Shown one piece after another: positions 41,506 to 41,711 of a DNA stretch of 41,711 bases (its first letter is position 1; each line of letters starts with the position of its first letter). Source of the DNA: Halobacteriales archaeon QS_8_65_32 (GTDB taxonomy: Archaea > Halobacteriota > Halobacteria > Halobacteriales > Halococcaceae); assembly GCA_003022925.1 (NCBI GenBank), contig PXRY01000067.1, positions 1 to 41,711 of the forward strand, in the 5' to 3' direction. The translations under genes were made by a program, and so were the position numbers. Under the pieces are notes generated by a model that did no database searches, was not told the origin of the DNA, and worked only from the letters and a program-made list of their open reading frames with translations.

Positions 41506-41711
41506 CGCCGAGTGCTCGACTCCCGCGGCTCGCTGCGTGCGTTCGCTCGTGGTTCAAAAGGCGCTCCGAGCCTTTTATCACTGCGGGAAATCTTCAATTT
41601 CCCGCTTGCAGCAAAAACGCTCTGCGTTTTTGCCACATCACGAAACGGCTTCGCCGTTTGAACGACTGTGCTCGCTCACGTGCTTGCGTCGTCACAGGAT
41701 CGCGGTGCGAT
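41506..41711. repeat. Intergenic hairpin element, copy D (runs to the right edge)
   Basis: Most of the 311 bp after the creatininase gene start. It shares CTCCCGCGGCTCG, GTTCGCTC and TGGTTC with copy C, and GTGCTTGCGTCGTC with copy A. Hairpins: GCGGGAAAT-CTTCA-ATTTCCCGC (41583-41605), GCAAAAACGC-TCT-GCGTTTTTGC (41611-41633) and AAACGGC-TTC-GCCGTTT (41643-41659), plus an AAAAGGC stem (41556-41576). No gene is seen; the window ends inside it. Confidence 0.6.

Overview
The window is a piece of a haloarchaeal (class Halobacteria) chromosome. The signs are high GC with strong G/C preference at third codon positions, very acidic proteins, leaderless genes with a TATA-like box about 25-30 nt before the start codon, a Tat lipoprotein, a type IV pilin, and typical archaeal families (UbaA E1, JAMM desampylase, PIN-KH ATPase, B12-dependent ribonucleotide reductase, trpDFEG, HTH_10 regulator). 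The sequence alone does not fix the genus.

Layout. 1-3661: a sugar-type ABC binding protein running off the left edge, a frameshifted RraA-like gene, a Gfo/Idh/MocA dehydrogenase and a frameshifted YihY membrane gene. 3691-8993: a PIN-KH ATPase, an M20 peptidase and an M32 carboxypeptidase. 9019-12593: a pilin, a secreted protein and a divergent membrane-anchored winged-helix protein. 12780-15496: etfBA and a prenyl diphosphate synthase. 15811-19614: a cobalamin-binding protein, then a ubiquitin-like SAMP cluster (desampylase, E1 enzyme ubaA, rhodanese) and small zinc-ribbon and membrane proteins. 19893-22196: an amidohydrolase, a PIN/ribbon-helix-helix toxin-antitoxin pair and tRNA-Val(GAC). 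22616-27220: the trpDFEG operon. 27598-32763: nrdJ with two inteins. 32964-35086: a membrane sulfite-oxidase-like molybdoenzyme and a small zinc-finger gene. 35342-38180: three decayed genes in a row. 38262-41400: photolyase, an SDR and a creatininase-family hydrolase.

How the genes work together. trpDFEG makes and uses anthranilate, but TrpD appears to have lost a PRPP-binding segment. UbaA, the rhodanese and the JAMM protease look like one system for attaching, sulfurating and removing ubiquitin-like SAMPs; eukaryotes fuse the first two in MOCS3/Uba4. NrdJ needs splicing of an intein placed directly before its catalytic cysteine.

Beyond ordinary genes, the most interesting signals are: (i) a dispersed intergenic element family, five candidate copies, whose hairpin arms differ in sequence but keep perfect pairing and mostly 3-nt loops; (ii) two intergenic tracts with a degenerate 7-bp period; (iii) AT-rich codon patches in nrdJ that look like traces of intein homing, one at a conserved motif with no intein today; (iv) a duplicated promoter-plus-motif unit before nrdJ; (v) a toxin whose expected ATG is ATA.
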